Assembly: GCF_021390335.1 (NCBI RefSeq)
Contig: NZ_JAJUXK010000001.1
Span: forward strand, 496,001 to 560,000
Direction of reading: 5' to 3'
DNA from: Dyadobacter sp. CY343
GTDB taxonomy: Bacteria; Bacteroidota; Bacteroidia; Cytophagales; Spirosomataceae
Length of the DNA stretch: 64,000 nt
Shown: positions 1-8,954 of the stretch, piece by piece
Layout of the letters: every line of letters starts with the position of its first letter
Numbering within the stretch: the first letter of the stretch is position 1
Program-made: the position numbers and the translations under genes
Notes under the pieces: generated by a model
The model's database searches: none
What the model saw: the letters and a program-made list of their open reading frames with translations, nothing else
What the model was told of the DNA's origin: nothing

Positions 1-362
1 CGATAGTTTTTCAGCGCCAGCTTCACGGCTGTGTAAACAGTAATTTTTTGGAAAGGCTTTTGTAAAAACGCGTGCGGAGCGGATTGCAAGGCTGCATTAA
101 CAACCGCAATATCGTCGTGGCTGGAAAGGAACAGGAAGGGAATACCCAGAGTCTCGCGGATATGGTCGGCCAGGTCTATTCCCGTCTGATAGCCATTCAG
201 GTTGATATCAAGTACTGCAAGATGAAAAATCTTGTTGTTCAGCAACTCGATAGCGGTAGGGTAATCGGTAGCAATATCGTTTGCTTCATAACCGAATCCG
301 TTCAAAAGAAATTGAAGGTGCCTGGCTATGATAAAATCGTCTTCGACAATTAGAATATTCAT
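1..362 (-). CDS. Response regulator receiver domain (partial, runs off left edge)
   Basis: The minus strand reads open from an ATG at 360-362 to the window edge (about 120 residues). The protein begins MNILIVEDDF, with the acidic pocket ED-D near residues 8-10, the phospho-acceptor aspartate in LAVLDINL near residue 52, a Ser in place of the usual Thr in FLFLSSHDD, and the conserved Lys in FLQKPFQK. This is a complete CheY-like receiver fold. The output domain, if any, lies outside the window; in Bacteroidota similar receivers carry LytTR or LuxR-type DNA-binding domains. A GC-rich hairpin sits directly upstream of the start. No kinase gene is adjacent inside the window. Confidence 0.85.
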   Translation of the reverse strand, partial: MNILIVEDDFIIARHLQFLLNGFGYEANDIATDYPTAIELLNNKIFHLAVLDINLNGYQTGIDLADHIRETLGIPFLFLSSHDDIAVVNAALQSAPHAFLQKPFQKITVYTAVKLALKNY

Positions 363-392
363 TTTTTTAAAAAATGCGCCCGTTATCGGGCG
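362..392 (-). terminator. GC-rich hairpin plus T-run in the leader of the response regulator
   Basis: CGCCCG (377-382) and CGGGCG (387-392) form a perfect stem with a 4-base loop. On the minus strand it is followed by a run of six T, ending a few bases before the regulator ATG. It has the shape of an intrinsic terminator for the upstream minus-strand ethanolamine permease operon, or of an attenuator for the regulator. The rest of 393-591 shows no gene. Confidence 0.5.
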
Positions 393-591
393 TTGGACAG
401 TGAACTTAATTAGGATTTACGGTAACTGTCTTAAAAATAGCTAGTACTCAGGTATTTATCGAATTAATAGAGCGCATTGACCAAAAAATTCTATCTCCGC
501 TTTTGAGGGTAGACAAAGATGCAATGAATATGTAGGAATAGCAGGTTAAAATTTATAAGTTTTTCAATAAAAATGCCCTTTTTTTAATTGC

Positions 592-1893
592 TCAATGCGT
601 TTTGTGGCGCCCGGTTGCCAGGAATAGAATTGTAACTATAATAAGCCCCGAGAAGAACCATAGACTTAATACTACATTGTAGTAGACGATGGCGATCAGG
701 CACACGGACGAGAGTAAAAGTGCTACGGCGGGGAAGAAAGGGTAGGCGGGAACCATGAACGGACGTTCCAGTTCCGGTTCTTTTTTTCGGAGCGCAAACA
801 GGGCCGCCATACTGATCATGTACATCACCACCGCACCCAGTGCCGCCAGTATAATAACCTGATCGGTCGTGCCCAGGACCAAAGCGAGACAACCCGCCAC
901 TCCCCCGGCGATCAGTGACCAGTGCGGGGTTTGGAAACGACGGTTTACAATGCCGAGAAACGCAGGCAGGTAACCGCTTCTTGCCAATGCATAAATCTGC
1001 CGGGAATAGCCGATGATCGTTCCGTGAAAAGAAGCGATCAGTCCGAAAAGTCCGAGGCTCGCAAAAAGTTGCGTCAGGTTATTGTCCCGCCCCAGCACGA
1101 TACCCAACGCGGCCGGCAGCGGGTAATCGATCTCGCTCAGCGACTGCCAGGGTGCGATGCCGCCGGTCACGATCATCACAGAAAGTGCCAGCACCACGAG
1201 TGTGAGAATACCATATATATAGCCTCGCGAAATCGTTCTTTTAGGATCTTCGACTTCCTCGGCCACCATCGCCACGCCTTCGATCGCGAGGTAAAACCAG
1301 ATCGCAAAGGGCAATGCAGCAAATACACCTGGCCAGCCAAATGGCATCGGGTCTGTCACGAAAGTTGTATATGAAAAGCTGGGCGCTACGATACCGATAT
1401 AGACCAGTAACTCTCCGACAGCGAGCAAAGTCACGACCAGTGAAAAAAGCGCAGATTCCTTGATACCGAGCAGATTGATCAGGATAAAAATACCATAACA
1501 CGCGAATGCAACGTGCAATACTTCGAGCGACGGGTACAAAAAATGGGCATAACTGCCCAATGCAAAAGCAATAGCCGGCGGCGTGACGAGAAATTCAATG
1601 AGCGTCGCATAACCGGCGATCAGCCCGCCCCACCAGCCAAATGCCCGGTGCGCATAAGCAAATGGCCCGCCAGCATGCGGAATAGAGGTAGTAAGCTCGG
1701 TAAAGCTGAAAATGAAAGTGACGTACATCAGCGTTACCACCAACGTCGCGATCAGAAAGCCGATCGTCCCCGAAACGCCCCAGCCGTAATTCCAGCCAAA
1801 ATATTCACCCGAAATAACCAGTCCGACCGCAATTGCCCAGAGGTGGATCGGCTTTAAAACTTTTTTAAGCGAGGCACTTTGTTCGGAGGACAT
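592..1893 (-). CDS. eat: Ethanolamine permease (APC superfamily)
   Basis: 433 residues with about 12 hydrophobic segments, typical of the amino acid-polyamine-organocation family. The N-terminal stretch HLWAIAVGLVISGEYFGWNY is the hallmark of the ethanolamine permease subfamily, and IPHAGGPFAYAHRAFG matches the substrate-gate region. It should import ethanolamine across the inner membrane. The gene lies 28 bp after the upstream phosphodiesterase on the same strand, so the two are probably cotranscribed. No ethanolamine ammonia-lyase genes are visible in the window. A related amino-acid specificity cannot be excluded. Confidence 0.8.
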   Translation of the reverse strand: MSSEQSASLKKVLKPIHLWAIAVGLVISGEYFGWNYGWGVSGTIGFLIATLVVTLMYVTFIFSFTELTTSIPHAGGPFAYAHRAFGWWGGLIAGYATLIEFLVTPPAIAFALGSYAHFLYPSLEVLHVAFACYGIFILINLLGIKESALFSLVVTLLAVGELLVYIGIVAPSFSYTTFVTDPMPFGWPGVFAALPFAIWFYLAIEGVAMVAEEVEDPKRTISRGYIYGILTLVVLALSVMIVTGGIAPWQSLSEIDYPLPAALGIVLGRDNNLTQLFASLGLFGLIASFHGTIIGYSRQIYALARSGYLPAFLGIVNRRFQTPHWSLIAGGVAGCLALVLGTTDQVIILAALGAVVMYMISMAALFALRKKEPELERPFMVPAYPFFPAVALLLSSVCLIAIVYYNVVLSLWFFSGLIIVTILFLATGRHKTH

Positions 1894-1921
1894 GCAGGGT
1901 TGGGTTAGCGTTACATAATGC

Positions 1922-2704
1922 TTAGCGGGGCGCCGTTCGCAGGTAATCGCCCATTTCTCTCACTTTGTCTGTATTCAGATAATCAACGCCCATCGACATG
2001 AGTGTGCGCCACGAATTGATATTGTCAGGAGTCGCCCATAACCTTACTTTCTTGCCTGAATCGTGGACCTGGCCGATCACTTTTTGTAAAATCTTCTTTT
2101 CTTTTTCGGTTAAAGGGCCTTCTCCGTTCCATTTGGAATACTTCTGAAAAGACTGACTGATCAGCCCGATCCTTTTCAGCTGCTCCGGCGTGTAGGTATT
2201 TTCGGGGCGGCCATCGAAAAAAATGTAGGAAGGATATTCGCCAAACTGAGCCGGGGCAGGCACGTTACCGCTGATCACGATTTTCACGGAACCCGACGGG
2301 GCAAAGATCTGCTTGTGCGGGTCCAGTAATTTCACCAATGCAGCCAGCGTCTCAGGCCCCGATGTTTTCAGATCGATCAGCAATTGTAGCGGCACGTTTT
2401 GCTGCGGGTAGATATTGCCACCGTTTTTCTGAGTGTGTTCCAGGATCGGTTGAAGGTATAAGGCCGCAAACGTCCGTTTGCGATTGATCTCTTTCTGATC
2501 GTGCGCCACGTACAGGCTGTCGTCTACTAAAAAAAGATCCGCTTCGATAGATCCGAACTGCTGCTCGTAAGCATCAAAAAATGGCTTTTTTCTCGTGTAA
2601 TCATTATGCGAATGCGCCTGAGCAGTCGTGTATGCTTTGATATTTTGTGTAAAAGCAAGGGGTGCAAAAAGTAATACAAACAGGGTGGTGAAGGTCAATC
2701 TCAT
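1922..2704 (-). CDS. Secreted glycerophosphodiester phosphodiesterase-like protein
   Basis: 260 residues from the ATG at 2702-2704; a longer in-frame extension is possible but lacks the signal peptide. MRLTFTTLFVLLFAPLAFTQ is a cleavable signal peptide. The PI-PLC/GDPD-like TIM-barrel motifs are present: AHSHNDY near residue 27, SIEADLFLVDDSLYVAHD with the Glu-Asp and His of the active site, then LQLLIDLK and a C-terminal VRLWATPDN. This family hydrolyses phosphodiesters with metal help; the exact substrate is not known. It is immediately upstream of the ethanolamine permease, which would fit release of ethanolamine from glycerophosphoethanolamine, but that is inference. Confidence 0.7.
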   Translation of the reverse strand: MRLTFTTLFVLLFAPLAFTQNIKAYTTAQAHSHNDYTRKKPFFDAYEQQFGSIEADLFLVDDSLYVAHDQKEINRKRTFAALYLQPILEHTQKNGGNIYPQQNVPLQLLIDLKTSGPETLAALVKLLDPHKQIFAPSGSVKIVISGNVPAPAQFGEYPSYIFFDGRPENTYTPEQLKRIGLISQSFQKYSKWNGEGPLTEKEKKILQKVIGQVHDSGKKVRLWATPDNINSWRTLMSMGVDYLNTDKVREMGDYLRTAPR

Positions 2705-2900
2705 ATCGTTGTTACAGAACAGGTAAGCCCAAATCTGATTGAGAACACAATCTTCTTCGGTTTCATTTATAAAGCAAGAATTTTCTTCGGAAATAGAAGC
2801 CCAAATCAAACAAATTTGCAACGGGCTCGGAGATGCGTTGAGAATATCATTATTTTAGCCAAACTTATCGCATTCCTGCACAAGGTAAATCAGCTCCTTC

Positions 2901-4589
2901 ATGAAACAAAATTCTTCTCTATTTCGTAAAAAAACAGTTGAACAAATTCTGAAAGATGCCAATTCCGGCGAGCACGGCGGACTGGCCAAGATACTCGGTG
3001 TGCGGGATCTGGTGTCTCTTGGAATAGCTGCAATTGTCGGAGCGGGAATTTTTAGTACGATCGGGCTGGCGAGTTTCAATGGTGGTCCTGCTGTGTCACT
3101 GCTTTTCGTTTTCACCGCGATCGCCTGCGTATTCACTGCCTTATCCTACGCACAGTTTGCGAGTACAGTGCCAGTCTCCGGTAGTGCCTACACGTATGCT
3201 TATGTTGCCTTCGGAGAGCTTTTTGCCTGGATCATAGGCTGGGCGCTGATTCTCGAATATGCGGTTTCCAATATGGTCGTCGCGATTTCCTGGTCGGAGT
3301 ACTTTGTAAGTATGCTCAAAGGTTTCGGGATTACATTACCCGGCTGGCTCACGATCAATCAGGAAACAGCGTCGGAAGCATTTGCCAAAATGCAGTCTAT
3401 GGGCGTGGCGGAGCTTTCTGCCTACGAAAGATTCGCTGCGAATGCGTATGAAACTGCGCCACGGATCGGAGATTTCGCGATTATGCTCAATCTGCCAGCC
3501 GGAATCGTAACCCTGCTGATCACTGCATTGGTATATATAGGTATCCGCGAATCCAGGACAGCGAGTAATATCATGGTGGTTTTAAAGATCGGCGTGGTGT
3601 TGTTAGTGATCATCGCGGGAGCATTTTACGTAAAGCCAGAAAACTGGACACCCTTTGCACCCAACGGAGCAAAAGGCGTTTTGAGCGGAGTAGCGGCTGT
3701 TTTCTTTGCATTTATAGGTTTTGATTCTATTTCCACAACAGCTGAGGAATGTAAAAATCCGCAGCGGGATATGCCCAAAGCGATGATCTACTGTCTGATC
3801 ATCTGCACAGTTCTATATGTACTGATCACACTTGTATTGACTGGAATGGTCAATTATACAGAATTGAAAGTAAGTGACCCGCTCGCATTCGTTTTCCAGC
3901 AAAATGGCCTGGATTTCATGGCAGGCGTCATTTCTGTAAGTTCTGTAATTGCGATTACCAGTGCATTGCTCGTTTACCAATTGGGGCAGCCGAGGATCTG
4001 GATGACGATGAGCCGCGACGGTTTGCTGTGGAAACGTTTTTCAAAAATCCACCCCAAATACCAGACTCCCTCTTTTGCTACCATCGTCACAGGCTTTGTG
4101 GTAGGTATTCCCGCATTGTTTTTCAAGATGGATTTCTTCGTCGATCTGACTAGCGTAGGTACCTTCTTTGCATTCATCCTGGTGTGCGCTGGTGTACTTT
4201 ACCTGGATCACAAAGGGATTTCCGCACAGTCCAAATTCCGCGTTCCTTATCTGAATGGAAAGTATCTGGTCGGGATATTGCTAGTTGTTGCGATTATTGG
4301 TCTGTCCATATACGGTCAGGAAGTAGTGGCTGAATGGGCTGCATTGTCTGCTGCCGAAATAGTGGAGCACAAGCTGCTTACCATTATTTTCTGGATCACC
4401 TGGGCGGTACTGTCAGTGATGAGTTTCAAATACAACTTCTCGATATTACCGGTGGCCGGGATATTGACAAACCTCTACCTGATGACGGAACTGGGCTCTT
4501 CCAACTGGCTGATCTTCGCGATCTGGCTGGCGATCGGGTTGGTAATCTATTTCAGCTACGGGTACAAAAGGAGCAAGCTGGCGCAGTAA
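2901..4589 (+). CDS. APC-family amino acid permease (cationic amino acid transporter type)
   Basis: 562 residues with 12-14 predicted membrane segments. The first transmembrane region has the APC substrate motif AAIVGAGIFSTIGLAS, followed by PVSGSAYTYAYVAFGELFAW, and a mid-protein FFAFIGFDSISTTAEECKNP box, all typical of CAT-like transporters in Bacteroidota. It should move amino acids across the inner membrane; the substrate cannot be named from sequence. It is divergent from the phosphodiesterase gene (about 195 bp between starts) and converges on the next lipoprotein gene, leaving only two bases between them. Confidence 0.85.
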   Translation: MKQNSSLFRKKTVEQILKDANSGEHGGLAKILGVRDLVSLGIAAIVGAGIFSTIGLASFNGGPAVSLLFVFTAIACVFTALSYAQFASTVPVSGSAYTYAYVAFGELFAWIIGWALILEYAVSNMVVAISWSEYFVSMLKGFGITLPGWLTINQETASEAFAKMQSMGVAELSAYERFAANAYETAPRIGDFAIMLNLPAGIVTLLITALVYIGIRESRTASNIMVVLKIGVVLLVIIAGAFYVKPENWTPFAPNGAKGVLSGVAAVFFAFIGFDSISTTAEECKNPQRDMPKAMIYCLIICTVLYVLITLVLTGMVNYTELKVSDPLAFVFQQNGLDFMAGVISVSSVIAITSALLVYQLGQPRIWMTMSRDGLLWKRFSKIHPKYQTPSFATIVTGFVVGIPALFFKMDFFVDLTSVGTFFAFILVCAGVLYLDHKGISAQSKFRVPYLNGKYLVGILLVVAIIGLSIYGQEVVAEWAALSAAEIVEHKLLTIIFWITWAVLSVMSFKYNFSILPVAGILTNLYLMTELGSSNWLIFAIWLAIGLVIYFSYGYKRSKLAQ

Positions 4590-4591
4590 TC

Positions 4592-5047
4592 TTATAGTTT
4601 TTCAACCGAAAGCATAATCCGGCGATCTTCTTTTTTGAGAATATCCGTGGATTTCCGGGCCGGCGTCAGGGACGAAAGTACGAATCTGTATTGCTGTCCG
4701 GCAAAGGACTTGAGCACAGTGTCACCCACCATGCGGGGCGCCTCGGTCGAATCTTTGCGGACAAAGCCACATGTTCCCAGGCACATTTCGACGTGTTCGG
4801 TAATCCCGCCTTCCGTTGTTACACTCGATAATAGCAAATCGACCAAAGCATAACCTCCCCAGATACAGTTGACATCTTCCGGGCAAAGGCCGTCTGAGAA
4901 ATCGAAGAAAGTAAGGGTGGCTCTTGGCACATCGTTGATTTCGATCGTTTCCTTGTAGGCAATGCCATTTTCCTTTTTATCAACCGAATTGTTCTTGCAG
5001 GAAAAAATGCAGCATATTCCCGAAATGACCAGTAGCAGCTTTTTCAT
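4592..5047 (-). CDS. Hypothetical lipoprotein with CPEDVNCIW motif
   Basis: 151 residues. The N-terminus MKKLLLVISGICCIFSC is a lipoprotein signal peptide with the lipidated cysteine at residue 17, so the protein is probably anchored in a membrane. The mature part contains DGLCPEDVNCIWGGYA, a two-cysteine motif seen in a family of uncharacterised Bacteroidota lipoproteins, and another cysteine pair in EMCLGTCGF. No enzyme motif is recognised. It follows the histidine kinase gene with a 72-bp gap on the same strand and could be cotranscribed with it. Confidence 0.7.
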   Translation of the reverse strand: MKKLLLVISGICCIFSCKNNSVDKKENGIAYKETIEINDVPRATLTFFDFSDGLCPEDVNCIWGGYALVDLLLSSVTTEGGITEHVEMCLGTCGFVRKDSTEAPRMVGDTVLKSFAGQQYRFVLSSLTPARKSTDILKKEDRRIMLSVEKL

Positions 5048-5119
5048 AAGATCTGTTTAATTTCTTTGAAAGACCTGCAAAGGCTGGAAAAGGTTGGAAG
5101 TGAATTTTAGTAATATCAA

Positions 5120-6460
5120 CTAAAAAACCAGGGTGAAAGTAGTGCCTTTCCCAACTTCCGAAACCACATTGAGCTGGCCGTTATGCTGTTGTAAAATCTG
5201 GCGCGAAAGGCTTAATCCAATACCTGAACCCGTTTTTTTAGTAGTGTAAAATGGGATGAAAATATTCTCAATCGCCTCCGGTTCAATACCGTCTCCATTG
5301 TCTGCAACCTCTATCATCACTACATTGTCAGTTTGATAGGCTGATAGCGTAATGAGTCGCTCGGTTTGCGTGGAAAACGATTCGGCGGCATTTTTAACAA
5401 GATTGATCAATACCTGCTGGATCTGGCTCGCGTCGGATTTCACGATCAGGTTTTCCGGTTTTACGGACAATTTCCAAAGCACGCCCGACCTGTTCAGATC
5501 GGTTTGCAGCAGCTGTAATACTTCCTGTAAAAGCTCGGCTACGTGATTATTTGCTATAACCGGCTTGGGTAATGTGGTAAAATCGCGGTACGCATTCACA
5601 AATTGCATCATACCCTTGCTCCTTTTTTCGAGGGTCGATAATGCCTCTTTCAAGTCATTTACAGCCTCCTGATCCGTCGTGGATTTTTCGATATCCTCAT
5701 TCACGATCAGCCGCATGGTACCTACCAGCGAAACGATCGGCGTCATAGAATTCATGATCTCATGACGCAAAACGCGCGTCAGGTTTTGCCACGATTCCAC
5801 TTCCTGCTGCTGTAATTCTGTTTGAATATTTTGTAAAACCACAATCCTCACCCACATCCCCCGCAGCTGGATCGCGGCGCCCTGCAATGCAAGCGGCTGG
5901 TCGGAAGGTGTGCGGTACAGCTCGCGCACGCCGCTGTTGAGATTCGAAAGCAGCTCGTAAAGTCTTGGGTGCTTGTCTTTTAGCTCGATCAGCTGGTGCA
6001 GCCTGTAAATACCCAGCATACGCAAAGCCGCATTATTGATCAGGTTCACCTGCCCGGTACTATCGAACGTGATCAGCCCGGTACCAATATGCTGAACGAT
6101 GGTATTCAGGTATTGCAGATTCGCCTCTTTCTCCGCCCGCGCCTGCCTGAATGCATGCAAAACTTCATTGAACTGCTGGTTCAATTCCTTGAAAGTCCGG
6201 CCCATTTTATTGTCCGAGCGGAAATTGATCGTGAAATCAGAGTACCGGACGGATTCAAGAAAGTAGGTCAGTTTGCGGTTTACATTCGTCACATACTGGT
6301 ACAGCAGCGACGCCTGCACAAAAATGAATATCGTCCCGAGCACATACACGAGCATTTCGTTGGTATGCCTGGCAGCCAGCCACGCCAATGCGATCACACT
6401 TAGGATAATCACAGCTATCCTGATCATGATCATAATACTGAAATGCCGGAGTCCGATCAT
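5120..6460 (-). CDS. Membrane sensor histidine kinase, NtrY-like
   Basis: 446 residues. Two membrane segments (about residues 10-30 and 36-57) leave almost no periplasmic loop, so it probably senses within the membrane or the cytoplasm. A linker and PAS-like region (about 115-215) precede the HisKA box LTRVLRHEIMNSMTP with His233. The HATPase boxes follow: N-box LINLVKNAAES, EVADNGDGIEP and GSGIGLSLSRQI. Kinases of this shape usually pair with sigma-54 activators. No response regulator is adjacent; the nearest candidate is the sigma-54 regulator 10 kb away on the same strand. The gene lies 27 bp behind the HAD phosphatase gene. Confidence 0.9.
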   Translation of the reverse strand: MIGLRHFSIMIMIRIAVIILSVIALAWLAARHTNEMLVYVLGTIFIFVQASLLYQYVTNVNRKLTYFLESVRYSDFTINFRSDNKMGRTFKELNQQFNEVLHAFRQARAEKEANLQYLNTIVQHIGTGLITFDSTGQVNLINNAALRMLGIYRLHQLIELKDKHPRLYELLSNLNSGVRELYRTPSDQPLALQGAAIQLRGMWVRIVVLQNIQTELQQQEVESWQNLTRVLRHEIMNSMTPIVSLVGTMRLIVNEDIEKSTTDQEAVNDLKEALSTLEKRSKGMMQFVNAYRDFTTLPKPVIANNHVAELLQEVLQLLQTDLNRSGVLWKLSVKPENLIVKSDASQIQQVLINLVKNAAESFSTQTERLITLSAYQTDNVVMIEVADNGDGIEPEAIENIFIPFYTTKKTGSGIGLSLSRQILQQHNGQLNVVSEVGKGTTFTLVF

Positions 6461-6487
6461 GGGAGGGTGACGAAGATTAGGAGAGGA

Positions 6488-7162
6488 TTAATTTTCGAGG
6501 ATATTCTGAGGTACCCCCGACATTTCGCTCAATATATATTTTTCCAGCGAACTGATCTTGTAATGCGCCATATCAAATTTCGGATCTTTGAAAACTTCCG
6601 CCGCAGGTACCGATATTGTCACCATTCCCGCTGCGTGCGCCGACCGTAACCCGGCGTGGGAATCTTCAAATGCAATGCATTCTTCCGGTTTCACGCCCAG
6701 CTTTTTGGCGGTTGTCAGATACACCGCCGGGTGCGGCTTGGTGAATTCTTCCAGTTCGCCCGAATGCCAGGTATCAAAATATTCAGTGATATTTAACCGT
6801 TCTAAAACCCCTTCGATCAGCTCCATGTGCGACGCCGAAGCTACTGCGAGTTTCAAACCTTCGGCTTTCAGCGTTTTCAGTATTTCAATTGCGCCGGGCA
6901 TAGCAGTTGCGTTGTTCAGGATCAGCTTATGCGCTTTTTCAAGGATCTCTTTTTCCAGCTGTTCAAAACTTGGGGTGTTCCAGGGCTGGATCTGGTGACA
7001 AAAATCGAGGAACAGCTTGATAGACAAGCCCGTTGTTTGCAGTTTCAGTTCCTCTGTCAGTTTAAAATTCACTTTTTGCATTACTTCGTTCGCCGCCTGG
7101 TGCCACATTGGCTCGGAGTCGATAAGTAATCCGTCCATATCAAATATTGCTGCCTTGATCAT
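6488..7162 (-). CDS. HAD superfamily phosphatase (subfamily IA, HxpB/YniC-like)
   Basis: 224 residues. The first HAD motif is AAIFDMDGLLIDSEP with nucleophile and acid/base Asp at residues 8 and 10. Motif II is LAVASAS, the conserved Lys lies in EEFTKPHPAVY, and motif IV is CIAFEDSHAGLRSAHAAGM. A helical cap lies between motifs I and II. The family dephosphorylates sugar phosphates; similarity to hexitol phosphatases is suggested by the N-terminal block. It is the first gene of a likely operon with the histidine kinase and is divergent from the thiamine operon. Confidence 0.85.
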   Translation of the reverse strand: MIKAAIFDMDGLLIDSEPMWHQAANEVMQKVNFKLTEELKLQTTGLSIKLFLDFCHQIQPWNTPSFEQLEKEILEKAHKLILNNATAMPGAIEILKTLKAEGLKLAVASASHMELIEGVLERLNITEYFDTWHSGELEEFTKPHPAVYLTTAKKLGVKPEECIAFEDSHAGLRSAHAAGMVTISVPAAEVFKDPKFDMAHYKISSLEKYILSEMSGVPQNILEN

Positions 7163-7256
7163 TATATGTTGTCCGTAAATAGAAATCTACGCTTTTTGAT
7201 TAAATGAAATGTTTTTTAATAACTCCTTAAAACTACTACTTTCGCAAATAAGAATG

Positions 7257-7335
7257 GCTTTGGGGGTGTCCGAAATGCGGACTGAGATTCATACCCTTTG
7301 AACCTGACACAGTTGATACTGTTGGAGGAAAAAGC
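7257..7335 (+). ncRNA. TPP riboswitch (THI element)
   Basis: The conserved blocks appear in order: GGGGTGTCC, GACTGAGAT, ACCCTTTGAACCTGA, and a P4/P5-like AGTTGATACTGTTGGAGG. GCTTT at 7257-7261 can pair with AAAGC at 7331-7335 to close P1. It lies about 105 bp upstream of thiM and should repress the thiamine salvage operon when thiamine pyrophosphate is abundant. Downstream, CGGG (7340-7343) and CCCG (7353-7356) followed by a T-rich run may be part of the expression platform. Confidence 0.93.
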
Positions 7336-7442
7336 GTGCCGGGAATGTACTACCCGTTCTTTTACTCAATTGCAAAACCAGAAATCAGCCGCCAAAAGCG
7401 CCTTGGTTTGTCCGTTCCATCAGTCCGATTAAAAAAATTGAT

Positions 7443-8240
7443 ATGGATTTTCATTTAGAACAAAATCTTTCAAACCTTAGGAATACTGTCCCGCTGGTGC
7501 ATAATATCACCAATTTCGTGGTGATGAACTATACAGCGAATGCTTTGCTGGCCGCAGGAGCTTCGCCGGTAATGGCGCATGCGGTGGAAGAAGTAGAGGA
7601 AATGGTGTCGATCGCAGGTGCTTTGGTAGTGAATATAGGAACACTTTCTGCCCCCTGGGTAGCGGGAATGAAGGCGGCGATCGTAGCGGCAGCGCAACTT
7701 GGCAAGCCTATTGTCCTCGACCCGGTAGGCGCAGGCGCAACATCTTACCGTAACGAAACGCTGACCGAGCTGCTCGATGTGGCTTCCCCGACGATTATCC
7801 GGGGAAATGCGTCCGAAATTCTGGCGCTGGCCGGGGCTAGCGTACAAACGAAAGGCGTGGATAGTACCGCAGCGTCAGATCTGAGCCTCGAAGCTGCCTG
7901 GGCGCTGAGCAAGAAATTTGATTGTGTAGTGAGCGTAAGCGGGGCTATTGACGTGATTGTGAGAGGAAATCAAACCGCTTTTGTTTCAAATGGCGTGGCG
8001 TTAATGACCAAGGTAACCGGAATGGGCTGCACAGCCACAGCCATTGCCGGCGCGTTTGCAGCAAATGTGGCAGATCCTTTCGAAGCGGCAGTATCGGCAG
8101 CGGTGATGATGGGCGTTTGCGGCGAACTGGCTTACCGGAATGCAAAATCTCCCGGCTCTTTCCAGATTGCATTTCTCGATTGCCTGTCCGAAATTACGCC
8201 GGCGCACCTGGCAGAACTGGCCAAAATCAGAATATCCTGA
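7443..8240 (+). CDS. thiM: Hydroxyethylthiazole kinase
   Basis: 265 residues, the usual length for the family. It phosphorylates 4-methyl-5-(2-hydroxyethyl)thiazole with ATP, salvaging the thiazole half of thiamine. Recognisable blocks are LVHNITNFVVMNYTANALLA near the N-terminus, GASPVMAH, LDPVGAGAT, RGNASEILAL, and the C-terminal VTGMGCTATAIAGAF carrying the active-site cysteine. It is the first gene after the TPP riboswitch, with thiE starting 17 bp after it. Confidence 0.95.
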   Translation: MDFHLEQNLSNLRNTVPLVHNITNFVVMNYTANALLAAGASPVMAHAVEEVEEMVSIAGALVVNIGTLSAPWVAGMKAAIVAAAQLGKPIVLDPVGAGATSYRNETLTELLDVASPTIIRGNASEILALAGASVQTKGVDSTAASDLSLEAAWALSKKFDCVVSVSGAIDVIVRGNQTAFVSNGVALMTKVTGMGCTATAIAGAFAANVADPFEAAVSAAVMMGVCGELAYRNAKSPGSFQIAFLDCLSEITPAHLAELAKIRIS

Positions 8241-8257
8241 AACATTACGATTAGAAT

Positions 8258-8911
8258 ATGACAACTCCCGATACGAATATTCAGCTCTACCTCGTAACCA
8301 ACGAAGCCGCCTGTCTGGGCCGCGACTTGCTCTGGGTGGTTGAAGAAGCAGTGCAGGGAGGTGTTACCATGGTGCAGCTGCGTGAAAAAACGCTTGGTAC
8401 CCGCGCATTTATAGAAAGAGCCAGGCGACTGAAAGATATCCTGCTGCCTTATCAGGTACCATTGATCATCAACGATCGGGTGGATGTGGCACTGGCGGCA
8501 GATGCCGACGGCGTGCATGTGGGACAAAGCGATCTGCCTTTTGAGATATTGAACAAAATGCTGCCGCCGGAGAAAATTATAGGTATTTCGGTTGAAAATG
8601 AGCGGGATGTGCTCGAAGCAGAGCAGTGGGACATTTCCTATCTGGGCGTAAGTCCGCTGTTTGAAACTCCCACTAAAACAGATACAAAAGCGCCGTGGGG
8701 CCTGGAAGGATTGCGCAGGATAAGCGAGCAAAGTAAACATCAGCTGATCGCAATAGGAGGTATAAATCTGACCAATGCAGGATCAGTGATGCAATATGGC
8801 GCGAGCGGGATTGCGGTAGTATCTGCCATTTGCAGCGCCACATCCCCCTACGAAGCCGCTTTCCGCCTGAAATCCATGCTTCAATCCCAGGCTATCAGTG
8901 ACAACACCTGA
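8258..8911 (+). CDS. thiE: Thiamine-phosphate synthase
   Basis: 217 residues. It joins HMP pyrophosphate and thiazole phosphate to give thiamine monophosphate. Motifs include VTMVQLREKTL (pyrophosphate binding), LIINDRVDVALAADADGVHV, GQSDLP, and YLGVSPLFETPTKTD, followed by IAIGGI. All are diagnostic of the ThiE TIM barrel. It lies between thiM and thiD in a tight same-strand cluster. Confidence 0.95.
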   Translation: MTTPDTNIQLYLVTNEAACLGRDLLWVVEEAVQGGVTMVQLREKTLGTRAFIERARRLKDILLPYQVPLIINDRVDVALAADADGVHVGQSDLPFEILNKMLPPEKIIGISVENERDVLEAEQWDISYLGVSPLFETPTKTDTKAPWGLEGLRRISEQSKHQLIAIGGINLTNAGSVMQYGASGIAVVSAICSATSPYEAAFRLKSMLQSQAISDNT

Positions 8912-8954
8912 CAATAAATGACGACTTCTGACCACCCTGACCACTCCAAACACC

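Noticed and set aside
7268-7283. TGTCCG-like palindrome (TGTCCGAAATGCGGAC) resembling the activator site
   Set aside because: It lies in the TPP riboswitch, where GTCCG and CGGAC form a helix, and the spacing is N5 instead of N4.
8132-8740. 202-codon open frame antisense to thiM and thiE
   Set aside because: It spans two conserved genes in the opposite direction and shows no protein motif.
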